Source: Selenomonadales bacterium (GTDB lineage Bacteria; Bacillota; Negativicutes; Sporomusales; UBA7701). Taken from it: a stretch of 64,000 bases of DNA. The stretch spans positions 124,001-188,000 of the forward strand of contig JARKNV010000047.1 of NCBI GenBank assembly GCA_029976065.1, in the 5' to 3' direction. The stretch's first letter is position 1, and each line of letters begins with the position of its first letter. The position numbers were made by a program, and so were the translations under genes. Below the pieces are notes generated by a model, which saw only the letters and a program-made list of their open reading frames with translations, had not been told where the DNA came from and ran no database searches. Positions 42,086 to 51,676 of this stretch are shown piece by piece.

Positions 42086-42531
42086 AACATATCCGCCTAT
42101 CTACTTAATCTATACTTCGCGAGCCCGAGAGCTCAAAACATCTCTGGCAACGAAACAGGTTACCTGTCCCTTCATTTTACACCGGAGGAATCCTTTCAAG
42201 CAATGGGGACGGTTCTTTTGTAACATTTACCTTTCCCATGTCCTATCCGGTGGAAGTACCTGAACCCTATCCAAAACACTAACAACCAAAAACCCGCGTA
42301 GTACGCGGGTTTTCAGCATTTTCCGGATTTACATGGTGGAGAATCCCATGAAATATGGGGTTCTTTTCTTGCATCTGTCGCCGCACCTCCTCTCAGGAAT
42401 CATTATCAAATGTAACCATTGCAACTTTCCGATATGTACACTTTACGTGAATTTCTGAAGGAACGTTCTGGTTTTTACATGTAACTTAATATAAAAGGGG
42501 GGTCCGAAATAATCTTTTTGGTACTGAACCT
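42086..42531. other. Intergenic stretch with hairpins, no clear gene
   Basis: The region holds a terminator-like hairpin at 42289-42313 and an inverted repeat GAATCCCAT-gaaat-ATGGGGTTC (42341-42363). Tiny minus-strand frames preceded by AGGAGG near 42395 exist (24 residues or so), too short to call. The promoter of the radical SAM gene must lie in the left part. Confidence 0.45.
42289..42313. terminator. Terminator-like hairpin before the radical SAM gene
   Basis: AAAACCCGC / GCGGGTTTT with loop GTAGTAC; A and T runs on both sides allow function in either direction. On the minus strand it would end the transcript of the soluble chemoreceptor gene. Confidence 0.8.
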
Positions 42532-43380
42532 TTACTCTTCTGTAAGCTTAAAATAATTCTGTGCTATTCCTGCTAGCTGTGTTGCCATTTCCGCAAGATT
42601 CTGGCTGGCTGTCGCAAGCTCGCGAACCGAGTTCGATTGCTGCGTAACGTTATTATCGGCATCTACAAGCCGGCTGCTGAATGCGTTTGCGACCTGGCGA
42701 ATTTGTTCGAGGCTTTCGTTTATGCTTACCACTGACTTGGATGTAGCATCGGCGAGTTTCCGGACTTCTTCAGCCACCACGCCAAATCCCCTGCCCATTT
42801 CACCAACGCGGGCAGCTTCTATCGTTGCGTTAAGGCCCAATAGGTTTGTCTGACTGGCCGTACTTTTGATGATAGAGATAATGTCGTTGCTCCGCCTTGA
42901 TACATCCTCCAGCTCCTTCCCGTAAACGCCAAGCTCCTTGCTGATCGACGCAAGTTCTTGGGCGTGCGCGGATACCTCCTCCAGTCCCGCCGACATTTCT
43001 TCGGAAGCAGCCGCGAGGTTTTCGGCCGTAACGGACAGTCGCTCGTGAGTTGTCGCCGTCTGGGTGGTTGTTATACAGCCGACGACACGGTCCCCGTCTT
43101 TGATCGGATAGGCACAGGCCACATAAGGTATACCGTAGGCTGACTGTTCTTTCCCGATCAGGCGAAAAATCTTTCTTCCGGTCGCCAAACAGTCCAAAGC
43201 GACCTTCCCTTTAATAGGTTCACCGATTTTACTGTTAAAATTCAGACTCTCGGCTGCTTGGTAGGCGATGTACACTCCGTCCTTAATTACGGTAATTCCC
43301 ATATCTTCCGTTGTTACCTCGTTAAAGTAGGGTGCCACTATTGCAAAAGCTTCGATAATTTCATCCGCACTGTGAGCCAT
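42532..43380 (-). CDS. Soluble methyl-accepting chemotaxis-type protein, 282 aa
   Basis: Start at ATG 43378-43380 after GAGGTG. It has no membrane segment. Residues 1-115 form a sensor domain ([56 protein letters not shown]) and residues 120-280 a short signalling hairpin with [41 protein letters not shown]. The sensor resembles that of short cytosolic receptors in Clostridia and Negativicutes. It may signal through CheA or act alone. The gene has no close partner. Confidence 0.85.
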   Translation of the reverse strand: MAHSADEIIEAFAIVAPYFNEVTTEDMGITVIKDGVYIAYQAAESLNFNSKIGEPIKGKVALDCLATGRKIFRLIGKEQSAYGIPYVACAYPIKDGDRVVGCITTTQTATTHERLSVTAENLAAASEEMSAGLEEVSAHAQELASISKELGVYGKELEDVSRRSNDIISIIKSTASQTNLLGLNATIEAARVGEMGRGFGVVAEEVRKLADATSKSVVSINESLEQIRQVANAFSSRLVDADNNVTQQSNSVRELATASQNLAEMATQLAGIAQNYFKLTEE

Positions 43381-43448
43381 AAAACAACACCTCATTTCAC
43401 AATTATTCGCTAGCAAGACTCTCGTCCGTCAATATCTCTTTTACACTG

Positions 43449-43742
43449 TTACCGCGTACATCTTGTCAACAAAAAAACACGAAAGCTCCAATCCCGCCAA
43501 AATATTGCTGCATAGCCGACGCTGCTGACAAGTAGCCCTACCGCCCCGCTTCGTTCCGCGTCGACCCGCCCGGCGACGATGCCTGCAAAGGTTGGAAAAC
43601 CCAACCCAAAACCCATGCCCAGAAGCAACCCGGCCAGAAATAAGGATAGCGGATGCAGGAAGACGCCGAGCAACACCCATCGAAAACTTGCCGCCCCGGC
43701 AGCGAACGACCCGATAGCAAAGCCAATCTCCCGGTCATTCAT
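43449..43742 (-). pseudogene. Relic of a major facilitator superfamily transporter
   Basis: The 97-residue frame reads like two or three helices of an MFS protein: IGSFAAGAASFRWVLLGVFL, FLAGLLLGMGFGLGFPTFAG, then GRVDAERSGAVGLLVSSVGY, matching the helix 10-11 loop (RVPPEERG in intact relatives). Both ends are missing and the C-terminus degenerates into WRDWSF. An intact transporter would need about 400 residues. It is a decayed fragment beside the DASS transporter. Confidence 0.65.
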
Positions 43743-43832
43743 CCCAATTTAATGATAATAATACAGCGGCAACACCGGCAAAAAAATATTGCAACAGATC
43801 CGAAAAGACATTGCACCATATAGTTCACCTTA

Positions 43833-45245
43833 TCACCACAAGCCTAGCAGCGCCCAATAAGGCAAAGCGACAAGCAGCAATACACAACCACCCACCAATA
43901 CTTTCGGCAACAATAGCCGGAGCAGATATTGCCGGGTAACGTAACCCGTTTTGAACACAAGCAAAAGCAAAGCGTACTGGTAAGGAAAAACAGCCTGATC
44001 CATGCCGTAAATGAAACTATACACCGTGAGCCGCGGGTCAAGGCCGACATTCATCGCCAAGGTGCTCAACGGCCCAGCGAAAGTGGAAAGACCGGTCATG
44101 GGTGTAACAAAGAATAGCAAAAGCCAGCCGAACATATAAGCAGCCACCAAGGTATACTTTACTGTGGAGCCGTTTATAAGCGGCATCAGCTGATCAGCCA
44201 ACATTTGGGCGGCTCCGATGTCAGCTGCCACCGCTCCTATAGACATCGCGCCGGAGACAAAAAAAACAATTAAAAAATCAATCTTACGCAAATCATCCTG
44301 TTGAAGCAGATTAATCCCCGGAACAAACAACGCCGCCGCCGCAAGCAGCATAATCCAGCTAGGCGAAAGGTGATGCAACGTATCGGTTGCCAACAAGCCA
44401 AGAATAATAACCAGTAAAATCGAAGCGCATTGTTCCTTGCGCGTCATCGGCCCCAGAGCTTGATAACATCTGCCGATAATCTCCCGATGGTCCCCGTGGC
44501 CTGTTTTGAACAGCGCGCCGACAAGAATTAACGTCGCTAAAGCATAAACGATGCCGACGGGAACATTGTGCATCGCATATTGCGACCAGGTAACCTCTAT
44601 CCCCGATGTCTGCTGCATGATATAGACAGCCGGCGGTATATGGCCGCTTCCGGTTAAAAAACACATCGCCGGAATAGAAACACTAAAAAAAGCAGTTAAC
44701 ATTATCGCGGCAGCTTCCGGCGTTCCAGGCCGAAAATTGAGCCCCTGGCAAATGCCTATGGCAAATACGCAGAAGATTGACATCTTGCTTATCGTAGACG
44801 GAACAAGCGGGGCAAGAATAAAGCCGGCCACCATAAGGCCTGCCATAATTTGTCGAAAGGACCCGCCGATCATATAAATCGTTGAATATGCGATACGGTT
44901 GGCAAGCCCCGTTTCAAGCAACATATGCCCAACAATCAGGCCGCCGGTTGTCAACCAGGGCACGGTTCCGTACCATGGGCTGAAGGCTACGGCTGGTGAA
45001 GAAACACCAAATATAACATAAAGGGCGGGTAACGAGATCCCAATCATTGTCCCGGGAATGATTTCGGTTATCCACGCCAGCACCGCCCAGACAGTGAGCG
45101 AAATAAAGCGGCGCAGTGGCATACCCAGTTCTGAATCGGCAAGTGAAATATAAACCAGAATAGGTATACCCGCTACGATTGCCAATTTTAAAACCGTCGT
45201 CCATAGCGTATACTTACTTTCGGATTTGGTGCCGATCTGCGACAT
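43833..45245 (-). CDS. DASS/CitT family anion symporter
   Basis: A 470-residue membrane protein with about 12 hydrophobic segments. DASS-family signatures include SLTVWAVLAWITEIIPGTM near the N-terminus, FILAPLVPSTISKMSIFCVF in the first hairpin loop, and FFVTPMTGLSTFAGPLSTLA in the second. The family carries di- and tricarboxylates or sulfate with Na+ or in exchange. It lies 57 bp downstream of butyrate kinase on the same strand; a role in export or import of a carboxylate linked with fermentation is likely. Start ATG follows GGAGA. Confidence 0.82.
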   Translation of the reverse strand: MSQIGTKSESKYTLWTTVLKLAIVAGIPILVYISLADSELGMPLRRFISLTVWAVLAWITEIIPGTMIGISLPALYVIFGVSSPAVAFSPWYGTVPWLTTGGLIVGHMLLETGLANRIAYSTIYMIGGSFRQIMAGLMVAGFILAPLVPSTISKMSIFCVFAIGICQGLNFRPGTPEAAAIMLTAFFSVSIPAMCFLTGSGHIPPAVYIMQQTSGIEVTWSQYAMHNVPVGIVYALATLILVGALFKTGHGDHREIIGRCYQALGPMTRKEQCASILLVIILGLLATDTLHHLSPSWIMLLAAAALFVPGINLLQQDDLRKIDFLIVFFVSGAMSIGAVAADIGAAQMLADQLMPLINGSTVKYTLVAAYMFGWLLLFFVTPMTGLSTFAGPLSTLAMNVGLDPRLTVYSFIYGMDQAVFPYQYALLLLVFKTGYVTRQYLLRLLLPKVLVGGCVLLLVALPYWALLGLW

Positions 45246-45301
45246 AGCATGGTATCTCCGATTGCATTCAGGCCGAATTTAGTCCTTAATTCACAGAGCT
45301 G

Positions 45302-46384
45302 TTACTCCGGCGCCGCAAACTCGCGGGCAGTTTCTTCGCTCCGCAAAACACGGAGCGTTCCTAAGGCCAATGCCTCGAGCTCGTTTTCCCCGGGGACGAC
45401 TTCCACAGGAGCGATAAACTTCACCCTATCGATGACCCAGTCGGTCATCATGCGGGAGTAAGCTATCGCGCCGGTGATGATAATGACGTCGACCTTGCCG
45501 TTCACGACGGTGGCCAGTTCGCCGACGCCCTTGGCCACCTGGTAGGCCATGGCCTCGTACACCTGCCGCGCGTAAGCGTCGCCGTTCTTAATCTTTTCTT
45601 CCACCTCGAGGGCTTTATTAGTGCCCAGGTAAGCGACCAGCCCGCCATTGCCGCGCATCCTTTTAATGGCTGAAGCGCAGTCGTGCTTGCCGGAGAAGCA
45701 AAGGTTGACCAGTTGCCGGCAGGGGACGCGGCCGGCCCGTTCCGGCGAGAAGGGACCCTCCTCGTCGGTGAGAACGTCGATCATCCGCCCGCCGCTGATC
45801 ACCGTCGCGGTTATACCGCCACCCATATGGGTGACGACAATGTTCATATCTTCGATGGACCTGCCCAGCTTTTGGGCGGTTTTCAGCGCCACCGCGCGCA
45901 TGTTAAGCACATGGCAGGAGGCCTTGCGCGTCATTTCGGGAACGCCGGCAAACCGGGCGATCTCCTCGAGCTCGTCGACAACAACCGCGTCGTAGATGTA
46001 AGCCGGGATGCCGAGTGGGGCAGCGATGTCGTAAGCGATCATGGCTCCCAGATTCGAGGCGTGGTCGTCGATGGGGCGGTAACGCAGGAAATCCGTCATC
46101 TCCTTGTTCACCAGATAAGCTCCGCGCTTGAGGGGCGGAAGCTTGCCGCCGCGGCCGGCCACCGCCGCGAACTCGTTCACGCGGATGCCGGCTTCCTGCA
46201 GGCAGGCCAGGATGGCTGTCTTCCTCATGGGGAACTGGTCGGCCATCGTCCTGAACGCAGCGATTTCGGCAGCGGAATGCTCGACCGTTTTCCGGAAAAT
46301 CTCCTGCTCGTTGTCATATACGGCAATTTTCGTCGACGTAGACCCCGGATTTATCGAAAGAATCTTATATACCTTATCCGCCAT
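45302..46384 (-). CDS. buk: Butyrate kinase
   Basis: A 360-residue member of the acetokinase family: KILSINPGSTSTKIAVYDNE (phosphate-binding loop), VAGRGGKLPPLKRGAY, VTHMGGGITATVISGGRMIDV (adjoining motifs), EGPFSPERAGRVP and VDVIIITGAIAYSRMM. Length and motifs fit Buk or the branched-chain homologue. It forms butyrate and ATP from butyryl phosphate. It follows the phosphotransbutyrylase gene by 28 bp, the standard ptb-buk pair. A propionate or branched-acid substrate cannot be excluded. Confidence 0.93.
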   Translation of the reverse strand: MADKVYKILSINPGSTSTKIAVYDNEQEIFRKTVEHSAAEIAAFRTMADQFPMRKTAILACLQEAGIRVNEFAAVAGRGGKLPPLKRGAYLVNKEMTDFLRYRPIDDHASNLGAMIAYDIAAPLGIPAYIYDAVVVDELEEIARFAGVPEMTRKASCHVLNMRAVALKTAQKLGRSIEDMNIVVTHMGGGITATVISGGRMIDVLTDEEGPFSPERAGRVPCRQLVNLCFSGKHDCASAIKRMRGNGGLVAYLGTNKALEVEEKIKNGDAYARQVYEAMAYQVAKGVGELATVVNGKVDVIIITGAIAYSRMMTDWVIDRVKFIAPVEVVPGENELEALALGTLRVLRSEETAREFAAPE

Positions 46385-46412
46385 GTGGCTCGCCCCCAGT
46401 GCTTGTCATTAC

Positions 46413-47321
46413 TTACAAGGTAGCCGAAGCCGCCAGCAGCAGCGGCAGAAACTTGGCTTCCACCTCCGCAGCCCGCGAAGTCAACACAACCGGCACCCTC
46501 CCGCCGACGACGATCCCGGCGCTGCTTGCTCCCGCCGCATATCTTAGGGCCTTTATCAGGATATTGCCGGCTATGATGTTGGGAACCACCATTAAATCAA
46601 CATCGCCGCAGACCGGACTCTTAAACCCTTTGATCTCCGCCGCTTCTTTGCTAAAGGCCAAATCATACGAAACCGGGCCCTCGATTATGCACCCAGGTAA
46701 AGCGCCGGTTTCGTTTAACCTTTTCAGCTCTGCGGCATCACCGGTATCCGGCATTTTGGGGGTTACTTCCTCGGTCGCCGCCAAGATTGCCACCTTCGGG
46801 GCGTCAAACCCCATCTTGGTCAGGGCCGTTACGGCGTTCTGAACGATCGCCTGCTTTTGTCCGAAGTCGGGACTGACGTTGAGCGCCGAATCAGTTAGCC
46901 CTATCAGTTTATGATAATTGGGGATTTGAATAATGCTTAAATGCGATAGCAGGCTTCCCGTACGGAACTGTTTATCGCTCAACAATATCCGCATAAGTCT
47001 GGCGGTAGGTATCAAGCCTTTCATAAGGAAATCCGCCTGACCCTTGTTTACCATCTCCAAGGCACTGACAGCCGCCTCTTCGGCAGACGCCGCATGCACA
47101 ATCGTATAATCAGCAGGCTGTGCTCCCAAAGCTAACAAGAACGCCTTGATCTTATCTTTTTCACCGAACAGCACCGGAACGATTATTCCGTCTTTGCCCG
47201 CCGCTTGCACAACCGCCTCCAGCGTATGGGCGTCATTGGCGGCGACAACCGCCACCGTTCTTTTTGTCCTGCATTTTGACCGTACTGTGTTTGTTAACTC
47301 ATCAAAGTTTCGGTATATCAT
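46413..47321 (-). CDS. ptb: Phosphate butyryltransferase
   Basis: A 302-residue phosphotransacylase of the Ptb type: RTVAVVAANDAHTLEAVVQA, VPVLFGEKDKIKAFL, GQADFLMKGLIPTARLMRILL, HLSIIQIPNYHKLIGLTDSALN and FKSPVCGDVDLMVVPNIIAGNI (the latter as adjoining motifs). It turns butyryl-CoA and phosphate into butyryl phosphate. With butyrate kinase downstream it yields ATP, and it could take up the crotonyl/butyryl-CoA made from 4-hydroxybutyrate by genes at 16-20 kb. Confidence 0.93.
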   Translation of the reverse strand: MIYRNFDELTNTVRSKCRTKRTVAVVAANDAHTLEAVVQAAGKDGIIVPVLFGEKDKIKAFLLALGAQPADYTIVHAASAEEAAVSALEMVNKGQADFLMKGLIPTARLMRILLSDKQFRTGSLLSHLSIIQIPNYHKLIGLTDSALNVSPDFGQKQAIVQNAVTALTKMGFDAPKVAILAATEEVTPKMPDTGDAAELKRLNETGALPGCIIEGPVSYDLAFSKEAAEIKGFKSPVCGDVDLMVVPNIIAGNILIKALRYAAGASSAGIVVGGRVPVVLTSRAAEVEAKFLPLLLAASATL

Positions 47322-47362
47322 ATAATCTAATCCCTTCTTTGAACATACTGTTTCCCTTTTCC

Positions 47363-47707
47363 CTAACCGCTTTGAGCTTGTCTCTCCTTCCAGAAAAAAT
47401 AAAGCGACGGCAAGGCGGTGATTATCCCATCCAGACTGCTGACATAATCGTTTATGCCGTAGAAAAAGGCGCCAATATCCACAACAAGAAAAGCAATATT
47501 GTTGATGATCGCCATTACCTCAAACATATAGAGATTTCCATTAATTATCTTGGCAAGCAAAACGCCAACATTTACGAACACAAACGCAGCAATCAGGCGG
47601 AGATACATGATTGCTAAATCCCCATAATCGCCTGTCAGCCCATCAAACGCTAATACTACCTGTACTGCCAAAGACACGTTAAACCCCAGAACCAAATATT
47701 TCAGCAT
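47363..47707 (-). CDS. Small membrane protein upstream of ptb, 114 aa
   Basis: The protein has three to four hydrophobic segments: YLVLGFNVSLAVQVVLAF, LAIMYLRLIAAFVFVNVGVLL, MAIINNIAFLVVDIGAFFYG and a short C-terminal YFFWKERQ. No family is recognised. It lies 41 bp upstream of ptb on the same strand and divergent from the IclR gene, so it is probably the first gene of the ptb-buk-transporter operon. Confidence 0.55.
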   Translation of the reverse strand: MLKYLVLGFNVSLAVQVVLAFDGLTGDYGDLAIMYLRLIAAFVFVNVGVLLAKIINGNLYMFEVMAIINNIAFLVVDIGAFFYGINDYVSSLDGIITALPSLYFFWKERQAQSG

Positions 47708-47868
47708 TTCGGCCCTAAACTTTTTCCCGTTAATCTTTTATCACCCCCCTAATTCCAAAAGATGAGAAATCTGATTATATTACTCCACAACCATTATTGA
47801 AAGATATCTATTTTGGAGTATAATAATATTGAAATCATGTGCACAATGTGGAAAAGGAGTCAAGCGAA

Positions 47869-48654
47869 ATGAGAAACAGTGAAGATGCGTCTGACCGTAA
47901 GAATATCCAATCTGTTGAAAGAGCCTTAAATATAGTGAAGTTTATCGGTCAAACGAATAATAGCGCAGGCCTTACTACTATCAGCGAAGGCTTGGGCCTA
48001 AGCCATAGCACAACACACAATCTGCTGAGAACGCTCAAAAAGAGTGGCTTTATCATGCAATACGAGCCGACGGGAAAATACTCCCTGGGGCTCATACTTT
48101 TAGAGCTGGCAAAGGTCATCCAAGACAATCTCGACCTTCGGCCTTTCGCCAAAGTCGCTTTGCACGAGTTAACGGAAAAGTACGATGAGACGACGCATCT
48201 GGCCGTCCTCTCCGACGGCGAAGTAGTTTATGTTGAAAAAGTCGAAAGCAGTAAATCCATCAGGCTAATGTCCTACGTCGGCAAACGGAATCCGGCTTAC
48301 TGCACCGGAGTGGGGAAAGCTTTGCTCTCCGGCTTGAACGAAGAAAAACTCGATAAAGTAATGCGGGGCAAAAAGCTCGAACCGCGTACTACAAAAACCA
48401 TTACCGACCTGAAAAAGCTCAAAAAGGAATTGCGGCAAGTCGCTATTAGCGGTTATGCCATTGATCAGGGCGAATTCGAAGACGGAATGTACTGTGTCGC
48501 CGCACCTGTCAAAAATCATCTTGGACAAGTTGTAGCAGCCATCAGCATTTCATTTCCGGCCAATCGGATCGACCGTGTCGACAAGGACGAAATCATCAAA
48601 GACGTGATGGACAAAGCCTTGTCGTTGTCAATCCAGCTGGGCTTCAAACCTTAA
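47869..48654 (+). CDS. IclR family transcriptional regulator
   Basis: The ATG at 47869 follows AAAAGGAG and gives 261 residues. The N-terminal winged HTH reads QSVERALNIVKFIGQ, LTTISEGLGLSHSTTHNLLRTL, and the C-terminal IclR effector domain has THLAVLSDGEVVYVEKVE, NPAYCTGVGKALLSGL, and YAIDQGEFEDGMYCVAAPV (effector pocket). IclR regulators usually sense small acids. It stands divergent from the ptb operon and converges on the meta-pathway operon; it probably controls one or both. A terminator follows at 48675. Confidence 0.9.
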   Translation: MRNSEDASDRKNIQSVERALNIVKFIGQTNNSAGLTTISEGLGLSHSTTHNLLRTLKKSGFIMQYEPTGKYSLGLILLELAKVIQDNLDLRPFAKVALHELTEKYDETTHLAVLSDGEVVYVEKVESSKSIRLMSYVGKRNPAYCTGVGKALLSGLNEEKLDKVMRGKKLEPRTTKTITDLKKLKKELRQVAISGYAIDQGEFEDGMYCVAAPVKNHLGQVVAAISISFPANRIDRVDKDEIIKDVMDKALSLSIQLGFKP

Positions 48655-48674
48655 GGAACCGCTATAGCAATCCT

Positions 48675-48706
48675 CCCTGGATAAAGAGTTATCCAGGGCT
48701 TTTTTT
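48675..48706 (+). terminator. Terminator of the IclR gene
   Basis: CCCTGGATAA / TTATCCAGGG with loop AGAG, followed by CTTTTTTT: a textbook rho-independent terminator. Confidence 0.95.
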
Positions 48707-48720
48707 GGCGCCGCGGAAAT

Positions 48721-48774
48721 AAAAGAAAGGCGATAGGCACAACAAGAATGTCTTGGTCTTATCGCCAGTCTTTT
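48721..48774 (-). terminator. Terminator of the meta-pathway operon
   Basis: GGCGATA / TATCGCC with an inner CAAGA/TCTTG stem; leftward it is followed by TTTCTTTT. It lies 30 bp after the hydratase gene and ends the eight-gene operon. Confidence 0.85.
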
Positions 48775-48803
48775 ATTTCCTCAGGCGACTATACCCAATT
48801 ACC

Positions 48804-49598
48804 CTATTCCTGCGGCTTCTCAAATGCGACCGCTACATCGCCCAATCCGCTGAACCTGGCCCTAAGAAAGTCTCCGGGTTGAACATACGCAGCCGCGATA
48901 AACGAGCCGGAAAGAATGAGTTCCCCGCCCTTCAGCGGCGTACCCAACTCCGTCATTCTGTTCGCCAGCCAAGCGACTCCCTCCGCGGGATGACCCATCA
49001 CAGCCGCCCCAACTCCCGTTGCAACCTGGCGACCATTCTGCTCAAGCACCAAGCCTATTAGGCTAAGATCCATCTTCGTAGGCGACATTATTTGATCCCC
49101 TAGCAGATACCCTCCGAAAAAGGCGTTGTCGGATACGTTGTCACAGATATGTCCGTAGAATCCGTGATACCGCTTGTCAACGATCTCCAGCGACGCGATG
49201 ACATATTCCGTTGCGGCCAGTACGTCTTTCCCCGTCACTCCGGGGCCCTCGAGATCCTTGTTGAGGACAAACGCCAGCTCCGCCTCAACTTTTGGCTGAA
49301 TCAGGACTCCCGCCGGAATTGCGTCCCCATTGGTAAAATAGCGGTTGTCGATCAAAAACCCGTAATCAGGCGAGAAAACATTGGCCTGCAACTGCATGGC
49401 CTTGCTGGTCAGGCCGATTTTCCGCCCGCTTATCCGTCTGCCGGCTGCAAGGTGGCACTTCAGCAGTTCCTGCTGAATATTATAAGCGTCTTCTACCGTA
49501 ACTTCCGGATGCGTCTTCGTGATCGGCAGAATAGTGACCCCTGTCTCGTTTGCTTCAAACAACTGTCGGCCAAGGTCCGCTATCACAGCCTTATCCAC
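48804..49598 (-). CDS. 2-oxopent-4-enoate (2-hydroxypentadienoate) hydratase
   Basis: A 264-residue member of the MhpD/DmpE family: [54 protein letters not shown] (metal-binding Glu pair) and [21 protein letters not shown]. It adds water to 2-hydroxypenta-2,4-dienoate, giving 4-hydroxy-2-oxopentanoate, with Mg2+ or Mn2+. The GTG start follows AGGAGG. In known meta pathways it pairs with the related decarboxylase, here coded at 52996. It is the last gene of the operon, 61 bp after the aldolase. Confidence 0.88.
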   Translation of the reverse strand: MDKAVIADLGRQLFEANETGVTILPITKTHPEVTVEDAYNIQQELLKCHLAAGRRISGRKIGLTSKAMQLQANVFSPDYGFLIDNRYFTNGDAIPAGVLIQPKVEAELAFVLNKDLEGPGVTGKDVLAATEYVIASLEIVDKRYHGFYGHICDNVSDNAFFGGYLLGDQIMSPTKMDLSLIGLVLEQNGRQVATGVGAAVMGHPAEGVAWLANRMTELGTPLKGGELILSGSFIAAAYVQPGDFLRARFSGLGDVAVAFEKPQE

Positions 49599-49659
49599 CA
49601 GTAATCACCTCCTGTTGCAACTTATTAACGTCCGACAGGTTCCCCGAGTGCATACGGCC

Positions 49660-50688
49660 TCACTTCGCCGCCTGCCGTGCCAGCTTTTTGGCTTCGGCCA
49701 ACTGCACACCCACTTCCAGGATCATATCGTCCTGGCCGCCGACCGCGCCGCGCCGTCCCAGTTCCAGCAGGATTTCCCGCGGATCGACATCGTATTTCTC
49801 CCCGACCTCCTTGGCATGGAAGTAGAATGCGCCGTAGGTACCGGCGTAACCGATCATCAGGGCGGCATTGTCGATGAACTGCGGGTGAGTCATTATCGGT
49901 CGTAAAACATTGTCCGCGAGATCCATCACTTTAAACAGCTCAACCCCGGTCTCATGGCCTGCTTTTTTCAGCACCGCGGCAAGCACTTCGAGCTGCGTGT
50001 TTCCGGAAGCCGCCCCCATGCCGCATAGCGCAGCGTCGATACAAGTAGCCCCCGCTTCAATCGCGGCCAACGAATTGCCGACCGCCAACCCCATGTTGTT
50101 ATGTCCATGGAAGCCGATAGGCAGTGAGATCGCTTCTCTCATTGCCGAAATCTTTTTCTTGACTTCCTCCGGCAGCATAGCGCCGGCCGAATCCGTTACA
50201 TATACAGCGTCCACGCCGTAGCTTTCGAGGCGTTTCGACTGCAGAACGATGTTGTCGATATCGGACATATGCGACATCATCATGAACCCCATGACTTCCA
50301 GTCCGGGCTTCTTTCTGCAATAGCGGATATACTGCTCGGTGCAATCCATTTCCGAGACATGCCCGGCAACGCGAATCGTTTTCACTCCGCAGTCAATTGC
50401 CGCGTCAACTTCATCGAGAATGCAGATACCCGGAATAACCAGCGCGTCAGTCTTGGCCCTTTTTAGCGCCTTGGCTACAGCCGAATAATAATCCGTGTCC
50501 GGAGACGTCAGCATCCCGTAATTAATACTGGAGCCACCGATACCTACTCCATGGCCGACCTCGATTGTATCGATGCCGGCATCTTCGAGCCCGGCCGCGA
50601 TTGCCGCCATTTTCTGCGGTGAAATATCATAACCCATAGAATGGGTTCCGTCCCGCATGGTAACATCGATTAAACGAATCTTCCCCAT
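49660..50688 (-). CDS. 4-hydroxy-2-oxovalerate aldolase
   Basis: A 342-residue DmpG/MhpE-type aldolase: IRLIDVTMRDGTHSMGYDI (metal Asp and catalytic Arg), EVGHGVGIGGSSINYG, IGFHGHNNMGLAVGNSLAAIE (metal-binding His pair) and a C-terminal communication domain with GYAGTYGAFYFHAKEVGEKY. It splits 4-hydroxy-2-oxopentanoate to pyruvate and acetaldehyde and channels acetaldehyde to the partner dehydrogenase. The dehydrogenase gene ends five bases before this start. The start ATG follows GGGAGG. Confidence 0.95.
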   Translation of the reverse strand: MGKIRLIDVTMRDGTHSMGYDISPQKMAAIAAGLEDAGIDTIEVGHGVGIGGSSINYGMLTSPDTDYYSAVAKALKRAKTDALVIPGICILDEVDAAIDCGVKTIRVAGHVSEMDCTEQYIRYCRKKPGLEVMGFMMMSHMSDIDNIVLQSKRLESYGVDAVYVTDSAGAMLPEEVKKKISAMREAISLPIGFHGHNNMGLAVGNSLAAIEAGATCIDAALCGMGAASGNTQLEVLAAVLKKAGHETGVELFKVMDLADNVLRPIMTHPQFIDNAALMIGYAGTYGAFYFHAKEVGEKYDVDPREILLELGRRGAVGGQDDMILEVGVQLAEAKKLARQAAK

Positions 50689-50693
50689 AATTA

Positions 50694-51572
50694 CTATTTT
50701 CCTCCCAATCTTTTTTCGGCGTATACTTCCGCAACTCTTACTGCTGCCGCTGTTATAATATCGAGGTTACCTGCATATTTCGGGAAATAGTCGCCCGCGC
50801 TTTCGACCTCATTGATTATCACGATATGATCGCCTACAACCTGCGGCCGAATCTTCAGTCTGTATCCGGGAACATATTGCTGAACGGTCTTAACCATGTC
50901 GTCGACCGAATCGCAAATCTCCGCAAACTTGCCGAGGTCGCAGACGGCGTAAACCGTATTGCGCATTATTGCCGGCGGCTTGGCAGGATTGATAATATTA
51001 ATTACTTTGGCAGTCTTCACGCCCGCTACTTCCAACAAAGCCCGTTTCGATGTCTTCTTGAATTCGTTAGTGTTTGACCGGCCAGCCGGCCCGACGGCGG
51101 AAGCGCTTGCCCCGGTTACCATCTCGGCATAATCGACCGGTGTAACCCTTTGGACGGCATAGGCCAGAGGGACACACGCCTGTGCGCCGCAGGTTATCAT
51201 ATTTACATTGTTTGCCTCGCTCAAGGCCTTATCGAGGTTAATACTCGGCACAACAACAGGCCCCACGCCGGCAGGGGTAAGGTCAACGGCGAAAATCCCC
51301 GCCTCCTTCAGCAATGGCGCATGTTTGAGATGCGCATAGGCCGAAGTGCAGTCGAAAACAAGGTCAATATCGCCCTTCCGTTCCAAAATGCCGTCAATCC
51401 CCAAATAAGTGTCGTCGATGCCTCTTTCCTTTGCCATCTTGAGGCCCAGTGACTCTTTTTCGATCCCCGACACCAGCACCAATTCGAGGTTTTTGCTTCT
51501 CAGCACCTTCATCATCAAGTCAATCCCGATATTGCCGGGACCAAGGATAGCTGCCCGAATTTTCCGATTCAT
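50694..51572 (-). CDS. Acetaldehyde dehydrogenase (acetylating)
   Basis: Start at ATG 51570-51572 after GGAGGAG gives 292 residues, shorter than typical 300-312 but complete. DmpF/MhpF motifs: RAAILGPGNIGIDLMMKVLR (NAD site), TSAYAHLKHAPLLKEAGIFAVDLTPA (adjoining motifs), and the catalytic Cys in MITCGAQACVPLAYAV. The enzyme makes acetyl-CoA from acetaldehyde, NAD+ and CoA in a complex with the aldolase. The product can enter acetate or butyrate fermentation. Confidence 0.95.
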   Translation of the reverse strand: MNRKIRAAILGPGNIGIDLMMKVLRSKNLELVLVSGIEKESLGLKMAKERGIDDTYLGIDGILERKGDIDLVFDCTSAYAHLKHAPLLKEAGIFAVDLTPAGVGPVVVPSINLDKALSEANNVNMITCGAQACVPLAYAVQRVTPVDYAEMVTGASASAVGPAGRSNTNEFKKTSKRALLEVAGVKTAKVINIINPAKPPAIMRNTVYAVCDLGKFAEICDSVDDMVKTVQQYVPGYRLKIRPQVVGDHIVIINEVESAGDYFPKYAGNLDIITAAAVRVAEVYAEKRLGGK

Positions 51573-51676
51573 AATACTCCTCCTGCATTTAATAGACTGC
51601 TGCAACTGGATACTGTCTTCCCTGTCCCCTGCCTCTCCGTCGGTCACAGGTTTTTTTCTTGTCGCGACTTCGGCCG

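Noticed and set aside
42330..42430. Tiny cysteine-containing peptide frame after AGGAGG
   Set aside because: About 24 residues, alternative frames of similar quality, no conservation evidence available.
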